Below, one piece after another: positions 1-10,100 of a stretch of DNA of 64,000 bases (its first letter is position 1; each line of letters begins with the position of its first letter). Below the pieces are notes generated by a model, which searched no databases, was not told where the DNA came from, and saw only the letters and a list, made by a program, of their open reading frames with translations. The stretch comes from Parerythrobacter jejuensis (GTDB taxonomy: Bacteria > Pseudomonadota > Alphaproteobacteria > Sphingomonadales > Sphingomonadaceae). The position numbers were made by a program, and so were the translations under genes. The DNA is taken from assembly GCF_039536765.1 (NCBI RefSeq), contig NZ_BAAAZF010000001.1, forward strand, positions 1,488,001 to 1,552,000. Reading direction: 5' to 3'.

Positions 1-925
1 ACGCCACCAGCGCCACGACACCGACAATAGCGATCGGCCATTTGGGCATGCCCGGCAGCAACATCAGGCCCAGCAGGATACCGGCGACAATCAACGGGAT
101 GCGCGGCACGCTGGAGAGCTGGCTGAAGATTTCCATGCTCAGCTGGCGATCAGCCGAAGAGCGGGTCACGATGATACCCGTAGCAACCGCGATAATCAGG
201 GCCGGCAGCTGGGTCGCGATGCCATCACCGATGGTCAGCAGGGTGAAACGCTGCATCGCCTCGCCCCAGCTCATGCCCATTTGCGCCACGCCCACGATCA
301 GCCCGGCGATGATATTGATCAGCAGGATGATGATCCCGGCAATCGCATCGCCTTTCACAAACTTGCTGGCCCCGTCCATCGAACCATAGAAGGACGCTTC
401 CTTCTCCAGTTCCTGCCGCCGTGCCTGCGCCTCTTCCTGGTCGATCAGGCCGAGATTGAGGTCAGCATCGATGCTCATCTGCTGACCCGGCATGGAATCG
501 AGCGTGAAGCGCGCGGCCACTTCGGAAACGCGCTGCGCACCACTCGTCACCACGATATACTGCACGACGACCAGGATCACGAAAACCACCAGGCCGATCA
601 CGAAATTGCCCTGCATGGCGTAGGAGCCGATCGAATCAATCACATCACCGGCATAAGCTTCGGTAAGGATCAACCGGGTCGAGGCGACATTAAGCGACAG
701 TCGGAACAGCGTCGCCACCAGCAGGATCGAAGGGAAGGTCGAGAATTCCACCGGTTTGGCGACGTAAAAGGTCAGCAGCAGGATCGTGAAGCCAAGCCCG
801 AAATTCACGATGATCGCGAAATCGAGCAAGGTCGGCGGGATCGGCGAGAACAGGATCGCGATGATCAGCAAAGTGCCGAACACCAGGAACAGATCCTTGT
901 TTCCTGCGAACATCTTCTGGATCAT
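1..925 (-). CDS. flhA: FlhA, set A, partial (C-terminus beyond left edge)
   Basis: Inner-membrane export-gate protein of the flagellar type III apparatus. Its nonamer ring takes chaperone-bound cargo. About 308 N-terminal residues are visible, starting MIQKMFAGNKDLF. The FHIPEP-family hallmarks are clear: hydrophobic segments, then FPSILLVATLFRLSLNVAST, and later SMDGASKFVKGDAIAG. The start is the ATG six bases after the flhB stop, so the gene closes the fliQ-fliR-flhB-flhA operon. A second complete FlhA lies at 46063-48183, so this is a paralogue from a different system. The cytoplasmic domain is outside the window and cannot be judged. Confidence 0.93.
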   Translation of the reverse strand, partial: MIQKMFAGNKDLFLVFGTLLIIAILFSPIPPTLLDFAIIVNFGLGFTILLLTFYVAKPVEFSTFPSILLVATLFRLSLNVASTRLILTEAYAGDVIDSIGSYAMQGNFVIGLVVFVILVVVQYIVVTSGAQRVSEVAARFTLDSMPGQQMSIDADLNLGLIDQEEAQARRQELEKEASFYGSMDGASKFVKGDAIAGIIILLINIIAGLIVGVAQMGMSWGEAMQRFTLLTIGDGIATQLPALIIAVATGIIVTRSSADRQLSMEIFSQLSSVPRIPLIVAGILLGLMLLPGMPKWPIAIVGVVALVA

Positions 926-931
926 CGCGAC

Positions 932-2032
932 TTATCCTTCAACGGCGGCTTGGCCATCGGCAACCGGGGCCGCAGGCGGGTTAGCAAGCGCGCGGTAAAG
1001 CCGCGCAACTTCGTGATAGTGATCGGGCCGGATCGGGCCGCCCGATGAACATTCGGCATAGAGTTTGCGCGCGAGCGGCGGATTGGGCACGACGGGGACC
1101 GCGTGGAGCCGTGCCTTGCGCTTCATCAGCTGGGCGAAATGATTGCGTCCCTTCACCCGGACTTCGGGCGCGCTCATGGTCTTGGCGTCGTAGCGCAGGG
1201 CAACCGCATAATGCTCCGGATTGACGACCAGCAGGTCCGATCCGGGCAGCTTGCCCAGCCCTTCGCTTTGCTCGCGCATCTGCTGGTGAATTTCCTTGCG
1301 CTTTTGCTTGAAACGCGGCTCGCCTTCGCGATCCTTGGTTTCACGCGTCAGCTCGCGCCGGCTCATCCGCATCTGTTTGTGAAATTCACGGCGGACGATG
1401 ATCTGGTCGATCACCATGAAAACAAAGGCGAAGCCGATGAACACCATCAGCAGGCGCGCGCCGCTTTGTTCCATCGCCCGGACCAGCCATTGCGCATCGA
1501 CCAGGCGCACACCCCAGGTCTCCAGCGCTGCGTAACCGATAAAGCCGGCTGCAGTGCAGTAGGTGAAGAACTTGGTGATGTTCTTCAGGGTTTCCTTGAG
1601 CATCTTCATCGAGAAGATCTTCTTCAGGCCCTTGGCGGGGTTGAGCTTCTTGAAGTCGGGCTTGAGCGGATGGGTGGACCATACGAACCCGCGCAGCTGC
1701 AGAATCTCCAGCGTAATCAGCACGATCATGATCACCGCGCCCAGGATCACGAGCGGCTGGAATGCGCCCCAATAGGTTTCGGCGACCACACCCAGCGCTT
1801 CCATCGGATCGCCGCGGCCGGTGATCCCCGCGGCAAAGCTATACCGCATGATGTCGGCCAGATTGCCGAAGAACGTCTCGCCCATGAACATCGCCACGCC
1901 TGCCACCGCGATCAGGCTGCCAACGAAGCCAAGGTCCATTCCGCGCGCAACCTGCCCCTTTTCTCGCGCCTTCTTCAGCTTGAACGGGGTTGGTTCCTCG
2001 GTTTTGTTCTGCTCCTGGCCTTCCTCGCTCAT
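932..2032 (-). CDS. flhB: FlhB, set A, with NPEH at the autocleavage site
   Basis: Export-gate and substrate-specificity switch protein, 366 aa. The start MSEEGQEQNKTEEPTPFKL is chosen because it is the standard FlhB opening and because it overlaps the fliR stop by 4 nt (ATGA). The open frame continues upstream, but without FlhB character. Four membrane segments fill roughly residues 30-210, followed by the charged linker and cytoplasmic domain. FlhB/YscU proteins normally self-cleave between N and P of NPTH. Here residues 271-274 read NPEH. Asn and Pro are kept and the Thr is Glu, which may change cleavage or the switch. The Ala-rich tail after residue 355 is ordinary. Confidence 0.95.
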   Translation of the reverse strand: MSEEGQEQNKTEEPTPFKLKKAREKGQVARGMDLGFVGSLIAVAGVAMFMGETFFGNLADIMRYSFAAGITGRGDPMEALGVVAETYWGAFQPLVILGAVIMIVLITLEILQLRGFVWSTHPLKPDFKKLNPAKGLKKIFSMKMLKETLKNITKFFTYCTAAGFIGYAALETWGVRLVDAQWLVRAMEQSGARLLMVFIGFAFVFMVIDQIIVRREFHKQMRMSRRELTRETKDREGEPRFKQKRKEIHQQMREQSEGLGKLPGSDLLVVNPEHYAVALRYDAKTMSAPEVRVKGRNHFAQLMKRKARLHAVPVVPNPPLARKLYAECSSGGPIRPDHYHEVARLYRALANPPAAPVADGQAAVEG

Positions 2033-2793
2033 GCCGCGACCCCCCAGAAGGTTGCCGGTTCGGTCACGGCCATTCGCATCAGGCGCAGGAACAGTGCCCC
2101 GGCAAAGGCAATCGCGATCGGCAGGGTGACAATCATCACCATCGCCTTGGCCTGGAAGCCGAGCAGAAGGACATTCATCTGCGGCAGAGTGCGGCTGAGG
2201 AAGGCAACCACCAGGTCGGTCAGGAAGATGGCCAGCATCGCCGCCCCGACCAGACCGATGGCGAGGAAGAACACGCTGGCGAGATAGGCCCCGACCGCCG
2301 CCATATCGGGCCTGACCACGCCATACCCGACGGGTAGCGTCTCGACCGAGGCCAACCACAGCGCCAGCAGATCATATTGCGCGCCGGTGGCGAAGAAGAT
2401 CATCGCGGCGGTGTAAGCCAGGATCGTGCCGGCCAGCGGGATTTGCGCATTGGTGGTCGGGTCCGCCAGCATCGCAAGGCCGAAGCCGGCCTGGATATCG
2501 AGCGCGCGGCCCGCCCACAGGATTGCCGCAAAGGCCAGTTGCAGGCCGAGCGCGATGGCAATGCCAAGCACCAGCTCGCCCAGGATCAGGCCGGGCAGGC
2601 TCTCGCCCGCAATTTGCGCGCTGGTCAATTCAGGGCGCGCCGCGACAACCCAGAAAGCGAGGCCGATCGCCAGTAAGACACGGATGGTGGCGGGGACGCG
2701 CAGCAGGGTGAAGGGGTGCGCAAAAGCCAGCGCAGGGGCAAGCCGCAAGGCTACGAGCAGGCTCGCAATCCAGATGTCGACGAAGCTGGCCAT
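2029..2793 (-). CDS. fliR: FliR, set A
   Basis: Polytopic export-gate protein of the FliP5-FliQ4-FliR1 channel, 254 aa, the usual length. The sequence is almost entirely hydrophobic helices. It opens MASFVDIWIASLLVALRLAP and has the family's FAHPFTLLRVPATIRVLLAI region. It overlaps flhB by 4 nt and lies 16 nt downstream of fliQ, so the three are translationally linked. No second fliR is visible in the window; set B must have its own elsewhere or share this one. Confidence 0.94.
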   Translation of the reverse strand: MASFVDIWIASLLVALRLAPALAFAHPFTLLRVPATIRVLLAIGLAFWVVAARPELTSAQIAGESLPGLILGELVLGIAIALGLQLAFAAILWAGRALDIQAGFGLAMLADPTTNAQIPLAGTILAYTAAMIFFATGAQYDLLALWLASVETLPVGYGVVRPDMAAVGAYLASVFFLAIGLVGAAMLAIFLTDLVVAFLSRTLPQMNVLLLGFQAKAMVMIVTLPIAIAFAGALFLRLMRMAVTEPATFWGVAA

Positions 2794-2809
2794 CCCCCCG
2801 ATGCCCCAG

Positions 2810-3079
2810 CTACTGCGCGAGCGCGGGTATGGTCAGGTAGAGATCGCGCGCAAAGCTGGTCAGCCGCGAGATCATCCACGGGCCCAGGATGATCAGCATC
2901 AACCCGGCAGTGACGATCTTGGGCACGTAGCTAAGCGTGATTTCCTGGATTTGCGTGGCGACCTGGAAGATCGACACGGTCAGCCCCACCAGCAAGGTGG
3001 CCAGCATGACCGGCCCCGCAATCACGGCGGCCGCCCACAGCATATCGTTCATAAAATCTAACGCGCGATCCGGCGTCAT
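2810..3079 (-). CDS. fliQ: FliQ, set A
   Basis: Small two-helix export-gate subunit, 89 aa from MTPDRALDFMNDMLWAAAVI. This start is preferred over an ATG 12 codons upstream because FliQ is normally about 89 aa and begins close to the first helix. The conserved centre ATLLVGLTVSIFQVATQIQE is typical of the family. It is the first gene of the fliQ-fliR-flhB-flhA unit. Its natural partner fliP is at 41750-42499 on the other strand, about 38 kb away, with the giant YD-repeat genes in between. Confidence 0.94.
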   Translation of the reverse strand: MTPDRALDFMNDMLWAAAVIAGPVMLATLLVGLTVSIFQVATQIQEITLSYVPKIVTAGLMLIILGPWMISRLTSFARDLYLTIPALAQ

Positions 3080-3373
3080 GGCTGCGACCCCATAACATCC
3101 CCCTATGTCAAGCAAGGCCGGTTATGGGTGGGGCCGTCGCGATTCTACAAGGCGGGGCGTGGCACTATGTGGGCAGGTTTGTGGATAAGGTGGGGAGGAA
3201 GAGGGATCCTGTTTGCCGCAAACGCCTCCGCGCTCGCGATGTCCTCGCACCGGCGGTGCTGCGGGCGCCCGGTCAGGCTAGCGGCGCTGCGCGCCGTACT
3301 CCGCGCCAAAGCCAGAAGATGGGGAGGCGGCAGCCAGCGAGCGACTCCTCGCCGCCCGGTAGGGCGAAGCCAT

Positions 3374-3391
3374 GCGATGCGAACGCATCGC
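3374..3391. other. 7-bp hairpin, GAAC loop
   Basis: GCGATGC and GCATCGC are perfect inverted repeats around GAAC. No run of T follows on either strand, so it is not a standard intrinsic terminator. Its role is unknown. Confidence 0.3.
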
Positions 3392-3443
3392 GCCCGGCGT
3401 TTGGGGGGCCCAACAAACAGTGGAACACCAACCGCGCGCTTCA

Positions 3444-3518
3444 AAACTGTGACTTTCCGAAACTTCGCCTGTGTAACTGCGGGTTATCCCACCACTGCAA
3501 AGCCAAAGTGTGACTTTC
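3444..3518. repeat. Direct repeat pair, 14-mer with one mismatch
   Basis: AAACTGTGACTTTC at 3444-3457 and AAAGTGTGACTTTC at 3505-3518, 61 nt apart, in the spacer upstream of fliQ. They could be operator half-sites or chance; no matching pair was noticed elsewhere. Confidence 0.3.
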
Positions 3519-3628
3519 GAGTGCGGGTCTCCAGCAGGGGATCGACTGTGCGAAAGAGCTAGGAAGAACCTAGCAAACACTGCACCTCTAGGACGTGTTC
3601 AGGCATCAAGCCGCGAGCCAGATACTAC

Positions 3629-4138
3629 CTACTCAATTAGATTCATCTCATAGAAAATCCGGTCAAATCCTGGATTATCCGCCGAAGCGTTGAGCCTAAC
3701 ATAATCTGTGTGACCAGACTGATCAAAAATCGAGATTTTGCGACAGATTGTATGGGTCACAGTCTGCCGATGGATCGCGCTTTTCGGATTCATCCTCTCG
3801 ATGGTCGCGATCAATTGATCAATTTCTATTGTCGCCGATTCTGCGGAAATTTTCGGAGATCCATCGCCGCTAATACTGAGTTCGTTCCACGCGTTGCCGC
3901 CCTTTAGGAATGACCGTTCCTCAATTCCGAGGTCACCAGAAACAGCCGCATAGATCATCCTATCATAGAGCGGATACTCTCGGCTTCTCACTATCTCTGC
4001 TGCCATTTTCTTTAGGGGCGTATCGGCAATAGCATCACACAAATAAGCATTCTTTGCGCTCTGAAAATCAACAGTCGGCCCACACGAGCAAGACATCGAG
4101 AGAGCAGCTAGCGTCGCTAAATGTTTTAGCCCTTCCAC
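3629..4138 (-). CDS. Small lipoprotein, candidate immunity partner of the M91-like toxin
   Basis: 169 aa, no recognised family. The N-terminus MEGLKHLATLAALSMSCSCG is a short hydrophobic signal ending in Cys, consistent with a type II (lipoprotein) signal, so the product should sit in a membrane facing the periplasm. The rest is soluble and mixed alpha/beta in look. It overlaps the end of the giant YD-repeat gene by 13 nt and is clearly AT-richer than the flagellar genes, as is the toxin tail upstream. A small gene right behind a variable toxin tail is the classic place for an immunity gene. Function is inferred from position only. Confidence 0.6.
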   Translation of the reverse strand: MEGLKHLATLAALSMSCSCGPTVDFQSAKNAYLCDAIADTPLKKMAAEIVRSREYPLYDRMIYAAVSGDLGIEERSFLKGGNAWNELSISGDGSPKISAESATIEIDQLIATIERMNPKSAIHRQTVTHTICRKISIFDQSGHTDYVRLNASADNPGFDRIFYEMNLIE

Positions 4139-7100
4139 TTTATCAGCTCCGCTCTCCTCGATGCATCTTCATATGTGTCAACTATTCCCAAAATTCCGTT
4201 GTACTCGGCTCTTATATAACCAGCTCCGCCAAGTACTCGCATATTATTTGTTATTCTCAGCGCGATAATCTCACGTGATGCTGAAGAGTTGATTGGCTCC
4301 AATTTCGAGTGCCTCGGGTACGGGACCGGCGACTTGAAGTAGGCTGTATCGTCCCAAGCATGAACCAATTCGTGTGCAAAAGCGTATAAGGGGTCAAACA
4401 TACCGCTAGTCGAGACACGACCTGTAGCGCTTTCAAACTTCACCGGCGCCTCTAGTCTTGAAGTTCCCGCTGCAATATAGCCATATCCGCCGCTCTTCAA
4501 TCCGGACCTAGTAGCAACGCTCCTGCTAGTGCCAAATTGAGGGAGCTTATCTGTCTCAAACACGCGTGTCACGTCGCCGTCCTCCGCCAGACCTCTTAAG
4601 ATGGCTCGACCCTGCCTATTTCCAGACAGCGTTCTGATGTAGGATTTTATTGTTTCAGTGTATTCTGCGGTGCCAGCAATATTGAAGCTGGCAGACTTGC
4701 CATCGCTAAACCTTAAATTATATCGACGCACACCATATTTCTTTGCATGTCTCCCATAATCCGCAATCAGCTCGGCATCAGTGCTAAATTCGCCACTTGG
4801 CAATGCACCCTGCACACCCGCGGATGTGGATTGATCGCTTACGAAGTCTAGCTCATTTTGACGCGCTAGAGAAACCTCAGCATCGACAGTTCTTAGCTCC
4901 TCTTCCAGGTCAACCTCGACCAGCTCATACTCCAGCTCTACGTCTCTGGAGATTGGGCTTTCGGTCAGCATCTGTCGCGGGCGAGAAACCCCGATGGTCG
5001 CCATTGCGAATATGGCATTCGCGATAACGTCAGGAATTGCCGCCAAGACATTCCTGCCAAAATTTGATCCTTCAACCGCGCTCCTGGTCGCGGCATTTGC
5101 GATCAGAGAAGCGCTGCTGGTTCCGAGGTGCGCGAGATGGTTGTTCCATGAATTATCTCTGCTCAGGCCTGACAGTTTCCCGCCTGCCTGATAACCAACG
5201 GCAGCCCCTACTCCGGCTGCGGCCACGCCGGCCCAGCTAAAGTTACTGCTGAGACCGGTTGCGGCACCCAGCCCTTGGCTCAGGCCACTGCTAACAGCGC
5301 CTCTCACACCTGCATCGACGATGCCGCTCTTGATGCCAAGCTTGCCCGCTTCAAAGGCACCGTTGTTACCAATACTGCCAAAGAGGCCACTCGAGCCAAG
5401 GCCGCCACTGATCCCGCCGCTAAGTGCGGCAAGGCCGACGCTCTTCCAGCTGAATTTCTCTTGGATACCTGTCGCAACGCCGATACCCTGACTTAGAACG
5501 GAACCCAGAGCGGCTGCAGCAGCACCCCCAATAGCTGCCCCGGCTGCGACCGCCATCGGCGCGATCGAAGCCAGAGTAGCTGCTGCGGCTGCAGCACCTG
5601 CTGACGCCGCAGCTGCAGCTGTCGCGCCTCCCGCAATGGCAGTGGCCTGAGCCGCTACGCCAGCGCCGGCCGCTGCTGCAGAAGCAGTCGATCCGGCAAA
5701 GGCATTGGCAAGGGCACCACTCAATGGCCCAGCAACAACAGCAACTACAGCAATCGCCACAACAGCCAGAATAATGGCACCCACGACCCCACATTTATTG
5801 CTGCCCTTCGGCGGTGTCGGAGTCCCTGGCTGCACATCGCCGATCTTCTCAGCCGGATCATACGGCGCGTGGGTGTTGGCGTTGTGCTGGTTGACCTGCA
5901 CGCTGGCCGGCACCCGCAGTGTGCGGCCGGCGGCCAGGGTGCTGCCCGCCGATAGCCCGTTGGCCTCGGCCAGTTTGTACCACAGCGAGCTGTCGCCCCA
6001 CAGCATCGCGGCGACCTGCTGCAGGCTCTCGCCGCCCTGGGCGCGGTAGGTACCGCTGCCCTGCTGGTGGGTCGAGCCGTTGACGGCGGTGTAGGCGAGC
6101 CCGAAATCGGCATGGACGGTGCCGTGCTCCGCCCCGCCACGATAGGGGCCGGGATCGTCAGGCCGATCTGCCACGCGGTCGGCAATCGATTGCGCATAAT
6201 CGGTGTTGGTGGTGCCGTTATTGGTCACCTCGCCCATCCGCTTGCCGCCGAAATAGTACGACCGCAGCGCAGGTGTGTCGCCCTGGAAATTCACGCTCGA
6301 TTCCGAACGCTGGAGGATCTCGCCGCCCATGGCGGTTTCATAATATTTGGTATGCGAGTTGTAGCCGCCGCCAGTGCCCACCAGCACGAGATGATCGTTG
6401 TTGTCGTAATGGTGAAAGGTGTTGGACTGGCCGTCACGGTTTTTCAGCTGGATGCGGTATTGCATCGCCGCATCGCCCCATTCGTACCAATAGCTGGTGT
6501 AGCTATCGGCCCAGCGGCCATCGGCGCTGTTGCCGGGGGCGGTGCCGGAATAATAGGTCGGGTTGTCCCAGCTGTTGTCGGTCAGCCAGTTCTTGGTTTC
6601 CGAGTGGTAGAGCATGGCGCCGGTGGAGGTGCCGCGCGACGCTGCCGAGCTGATGTCGGTCGGATTGCCGCCGGTTCCGTCGGCGGAATAGTGGTTCACC
6701 GTGTGGGTGAAGTGCCACTTGTTGTCGTTGGTCTGCGTCTTGGCGCGTTCGGAAATGACCTGGCCGCGCGCGTCGTAATACATCTCGTAACGAGTATGGG
6801 TGAGCGATCCCGACGCATCACGTTCGAGGTGCCCGGTGACCCTGCCCAGTGCGTCAAAGCTGGTGGTGGCGCGCTGGACATTGTTGATCCTGACTTCATC
6901 AAGTCGGCCAGCATTGTCGTAATTGTAGACTTCCTGCGCCTTGGTGCCTGTCTGCGCCGTCTTGCGATTGCCCGCCGCATCATAGGAAAGCTGGGTACCG
7001 GTCGTGCCGCGCACAATGGTCGACCCGTTGAGGCTCCCATCGGCCATCACCATCCGGTTCATTGTGTCATAGCGATACCACAAATCTTGCGTCGCAGTGC

Positions 7101-10100
7101 TGGGGAGGAAATTGCCGGTTGCCGACATGTTGCGGTAGGTGGTGTTGATGTTGCGGACATTGCCATTGGCATCATAGGTCCAGTTCTTGTCGACATTATG
7201 CTCGCCTGACACGGCATCATCATAATACCGCGTCATCCGGCCCAGGGCATCGTAGAAGGCATGCCCGTCCTGCAGGGTCTCGGTCGTGATCGTATAGACG
7301 ATGGGCACCGGTATGGGCGCGAATGCATCATAGAACGGTTGATAGAGCATCAGCTGGAATTGGGCGTCGGTGTCGCCCTCTTGCGCATTCAGCCAGATGT
7401 TCTTCAGCTCGCTCAACGAGTGCGACATGAAATATGTGTCGTACCACTGGCCATTGCTGCCACCCAGGCCACCGCCATCGTCGCCCGGGAAGAACGGATC
7501 ATCGACCAGCGGCGGGAATGGGTTGTCAGGGCCATCAGGTGGGCGCGTGGCCCATTCATCGTGTGCCGCTTCCATCGCAGACCAGTCATAGGGCGAGGTC
7601 GCGCGCCCTTTGCGGTTGACGACCTTCTCCACCGTGAGCTGGCCAAGCTCGTCATATTCATAGGTGGCCGTTTTGTTGTTCCAGCTGGTGTCGACAACTT
7701 CCTGCTGGCCCAGCAGGTGCTGTTTCAGCTTGCCAGTGTTGTAGTAGGTATAGCTGTTCTGGCGGACGGTATGGCCATACGAATTCGTGCTGGTTTCGGA
7801 CGTGACACGGCCCGCAACGTCATAAGCGTAGAGATAGTCATTGCCGCGCAAATCCTGACGCCATGTCGTGCGACCGAACAGGTCCTGCTTGTTGATCGAC
7901 TGCTTGCCGGTGGCATGGTCGGTAGTGGTCTCCCACCCGCCAAAATTGCCGACCGCGCTGGTGGTGCTGTCTTGTATCCAGGCATAGCTGGTTGTTGTCA
8001 TGTCGCCGCCGAAGGCCCGGCTGGAGATGACGCGCCCCATCACATCATAGTCCGAGATCTCCCGATTGCTGGAGGTATAGACATTGTTCCAGTGGCTCAG
8101 CTGTTGGCCGTTCACGTCATAGGTGTAATTGTCTTGCAGATTGCTCCCGCGGTTCCAGGTCTGTGTGACCCGGCCCAGCTTGTCGAAAGTTTGCTCGATG
8201 GTCCTGTGGAGGAGCGTCCGCCCGTCAGCCTCGCTGATCAAGCGGCGGGCGTCGCCGTGACGATCGTATTTGGTCTCCTTTACCTCGTTATCGGCATGGA
8301 TGACCCTGGTCACCAATCCTTCGCTGCCGTCAAAACCGGTGCCGGCGAGGTATTCCATCCGGGTCAAGTTGCCGTTGGCATCGCGCTGCGCGACCAGGCG
8401 ACCGGCCAGATCATGATAGAAATGCTCGGTCGGGCGAGCGGTTGTCGCATTGGCCAGGGTGCCATTGGCATTCTCCTGCCGATAGCTGACCGCCGGGCTT
8501 TCGATCATTATGACCTTGCCCATCGTGTTGTAGGTGTAATCGATGCGCGCATCGTTCGCGTTGATTTCGTATGCGACCTCGCCAAAGGCGTTGTAGCCAC
8601 GCTGCGAGCGCAGTTTCTGGCTGTGGATTGCAGTGCTCAGATCGCGGTCCTGCTCGTCAACGATCGTGGCCTGATTGCGCCCGTCATACTGGGTGTAGGT
8701 GGCATTCACGTCGTCGCGCGAAACCAGCGTCAGCGCAGAGGCAAATGTTCTGCTTGAAAGCTGGTAGCCGGCGCTGGTGATGGCTGCAGTCTGGTTGCCG
8801 TTGCCGTCGTAACCGAACAGTTTGTAGACGCCGTCACCGGCATTGGTTTTGACCAAGCGGCCGGCCCGGTCATAGGTGTTAATCTGCGTGGCAGCCGTGC
8901 CCAGCTGTACCGTCGCGACGTCGCCGAAGGCATTATAGGTCGTCGTGGTAACCGGGCTGACCGCAGTCCAGACGCCGTTCGAGGCCCTCGTGCCCTGGAG
9001 TTCGGACACAACCCGGCCCATGGAGTCATAGCTGCGCGAAACGCCCTCGACCCGCGAGACGTTGTAATAGTTCTTGCGGGTTATCCAGACTTCATTCTCG
9101 CGTCCGGCCGCATCATATCCATAATACCGGGTCTTCCCATCGGCGTCCGTCATGCTGGCCAGTTTCCCGCCGGTGTAGGTATAACTGGTCACCCGGTTGC
9201 TCGCGGATGTTTCGCCTAACGCGGTTGTGCTGGTGAGGTTGCCCAGCCCGTCATAGGCGTAATTGACGACAGGCGAGACCTCATCGTCGAGATAATTGTC
9301 AAAAGCGGCCCGCGTCTCGGTGGTGAGCCGTCCGCCATTGTCATAGGTATAGACCGTGTCGTTCCCGGCCACGGCTTCGGACTTCTGGATGACCTGGCCG
9401 AGGCCGTTATAGGTGTAATGCACGGAGGCGTGGGAACCGACTGGCGAAGTATGATCGCTGGTTTGCGGATCCCATACCTTTACATTCAATCGCGTTTCAG
9501 TGAGGCGGTTGCCCATCAGATCGTAAGTGTAGTCCGTCCGGCGCAGGTCTGCTCTACTTGGTAGGGTGGGAGTGCTTAAGGAAAGCGGCCCTGTGATCTT
9601 TTCCGCGTAGGCCATCTCGATGGTTACGTTGCCAACCGCATCGTAGATCCATCCCGTGGCGTGCTTCTCGGGATCAACCTGAAGGATCTTGCGGTTCATC
9701 ACGTCATAATAGGCCCAGGTCTTGCCGCCATTCGGGTCGGTGGTCTTCACCACATTGCCATTGGCGTCATACTCGTAACGCGTGATCAATGTGCTGCTGG
9801 GCACGGCCGTCAGGTTGGTGCCGTCATAGGTATAGGAATTGACCGAATTGACCCGACTTTCGATCATCCGGTTGGCATCGTCATAGAAGAATTGGGTATG
9901 CCGGGAATCGCCGGTTGGGGTCGGGGCCTGCTCTTGCGATCCACCATCGGCCGGGCGGGGTAGTGTCTGCGAAGCCCAGACCCGTATCCGGGTCACATTG
10001 CCGATCTTGTCATATTCGTATGTGGTATAGGTCCCGGCAGCATTGATCTCGGTCGTCACCCGGTCGAGATCATCGTAAAAATAGACGGTTTTGCCGCCAT

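Larger units (their letters stand above)
3080..3628. other. Intergenic region between the lipoprotein gene and fliQ
   Basis: About 550 bases without a convincing gene. Open frames exist on both strands but have no family character and overlap one another. It must hold the promoter for fliQ-fliR-flhB-flhA, but no sigma-54 or clear -35/-10 pair was seen. It contains a 7-bp perfect hairpin (GCGATGC-GAAC-GCATCGC, 3374-3391) with no T tract and a near-identical pair of 14-mers (3444-3457 and 3505-3518). The left part is GC-rich; the right part approaches the AT-richer composition of the lipoprotein gene. Confidence 0.6.

Noticed and set aside
3160-3165. TGGCAC, a sigma-54 -24-like hexamer near fliQ
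   Set aside because: No TTGC at the -12 position and the wrong strand for fliQ.
3124-3562. Overlapping open frames on both strands in the spacer before fliQ
   Set aside because: No ribosome sites of note, no motifs, and mutually overlapping; treated as noncoding.
6067-8757. Long open frames on the plus strand opposite the first giant gene (also 21009-22442 and 26697-28190)
   Set aside because: They mirror the repetitive codon use of the YD repeats, have no family motifs, and repeat in the same way in both paralogues. They are shadows of the minus-strand genes.
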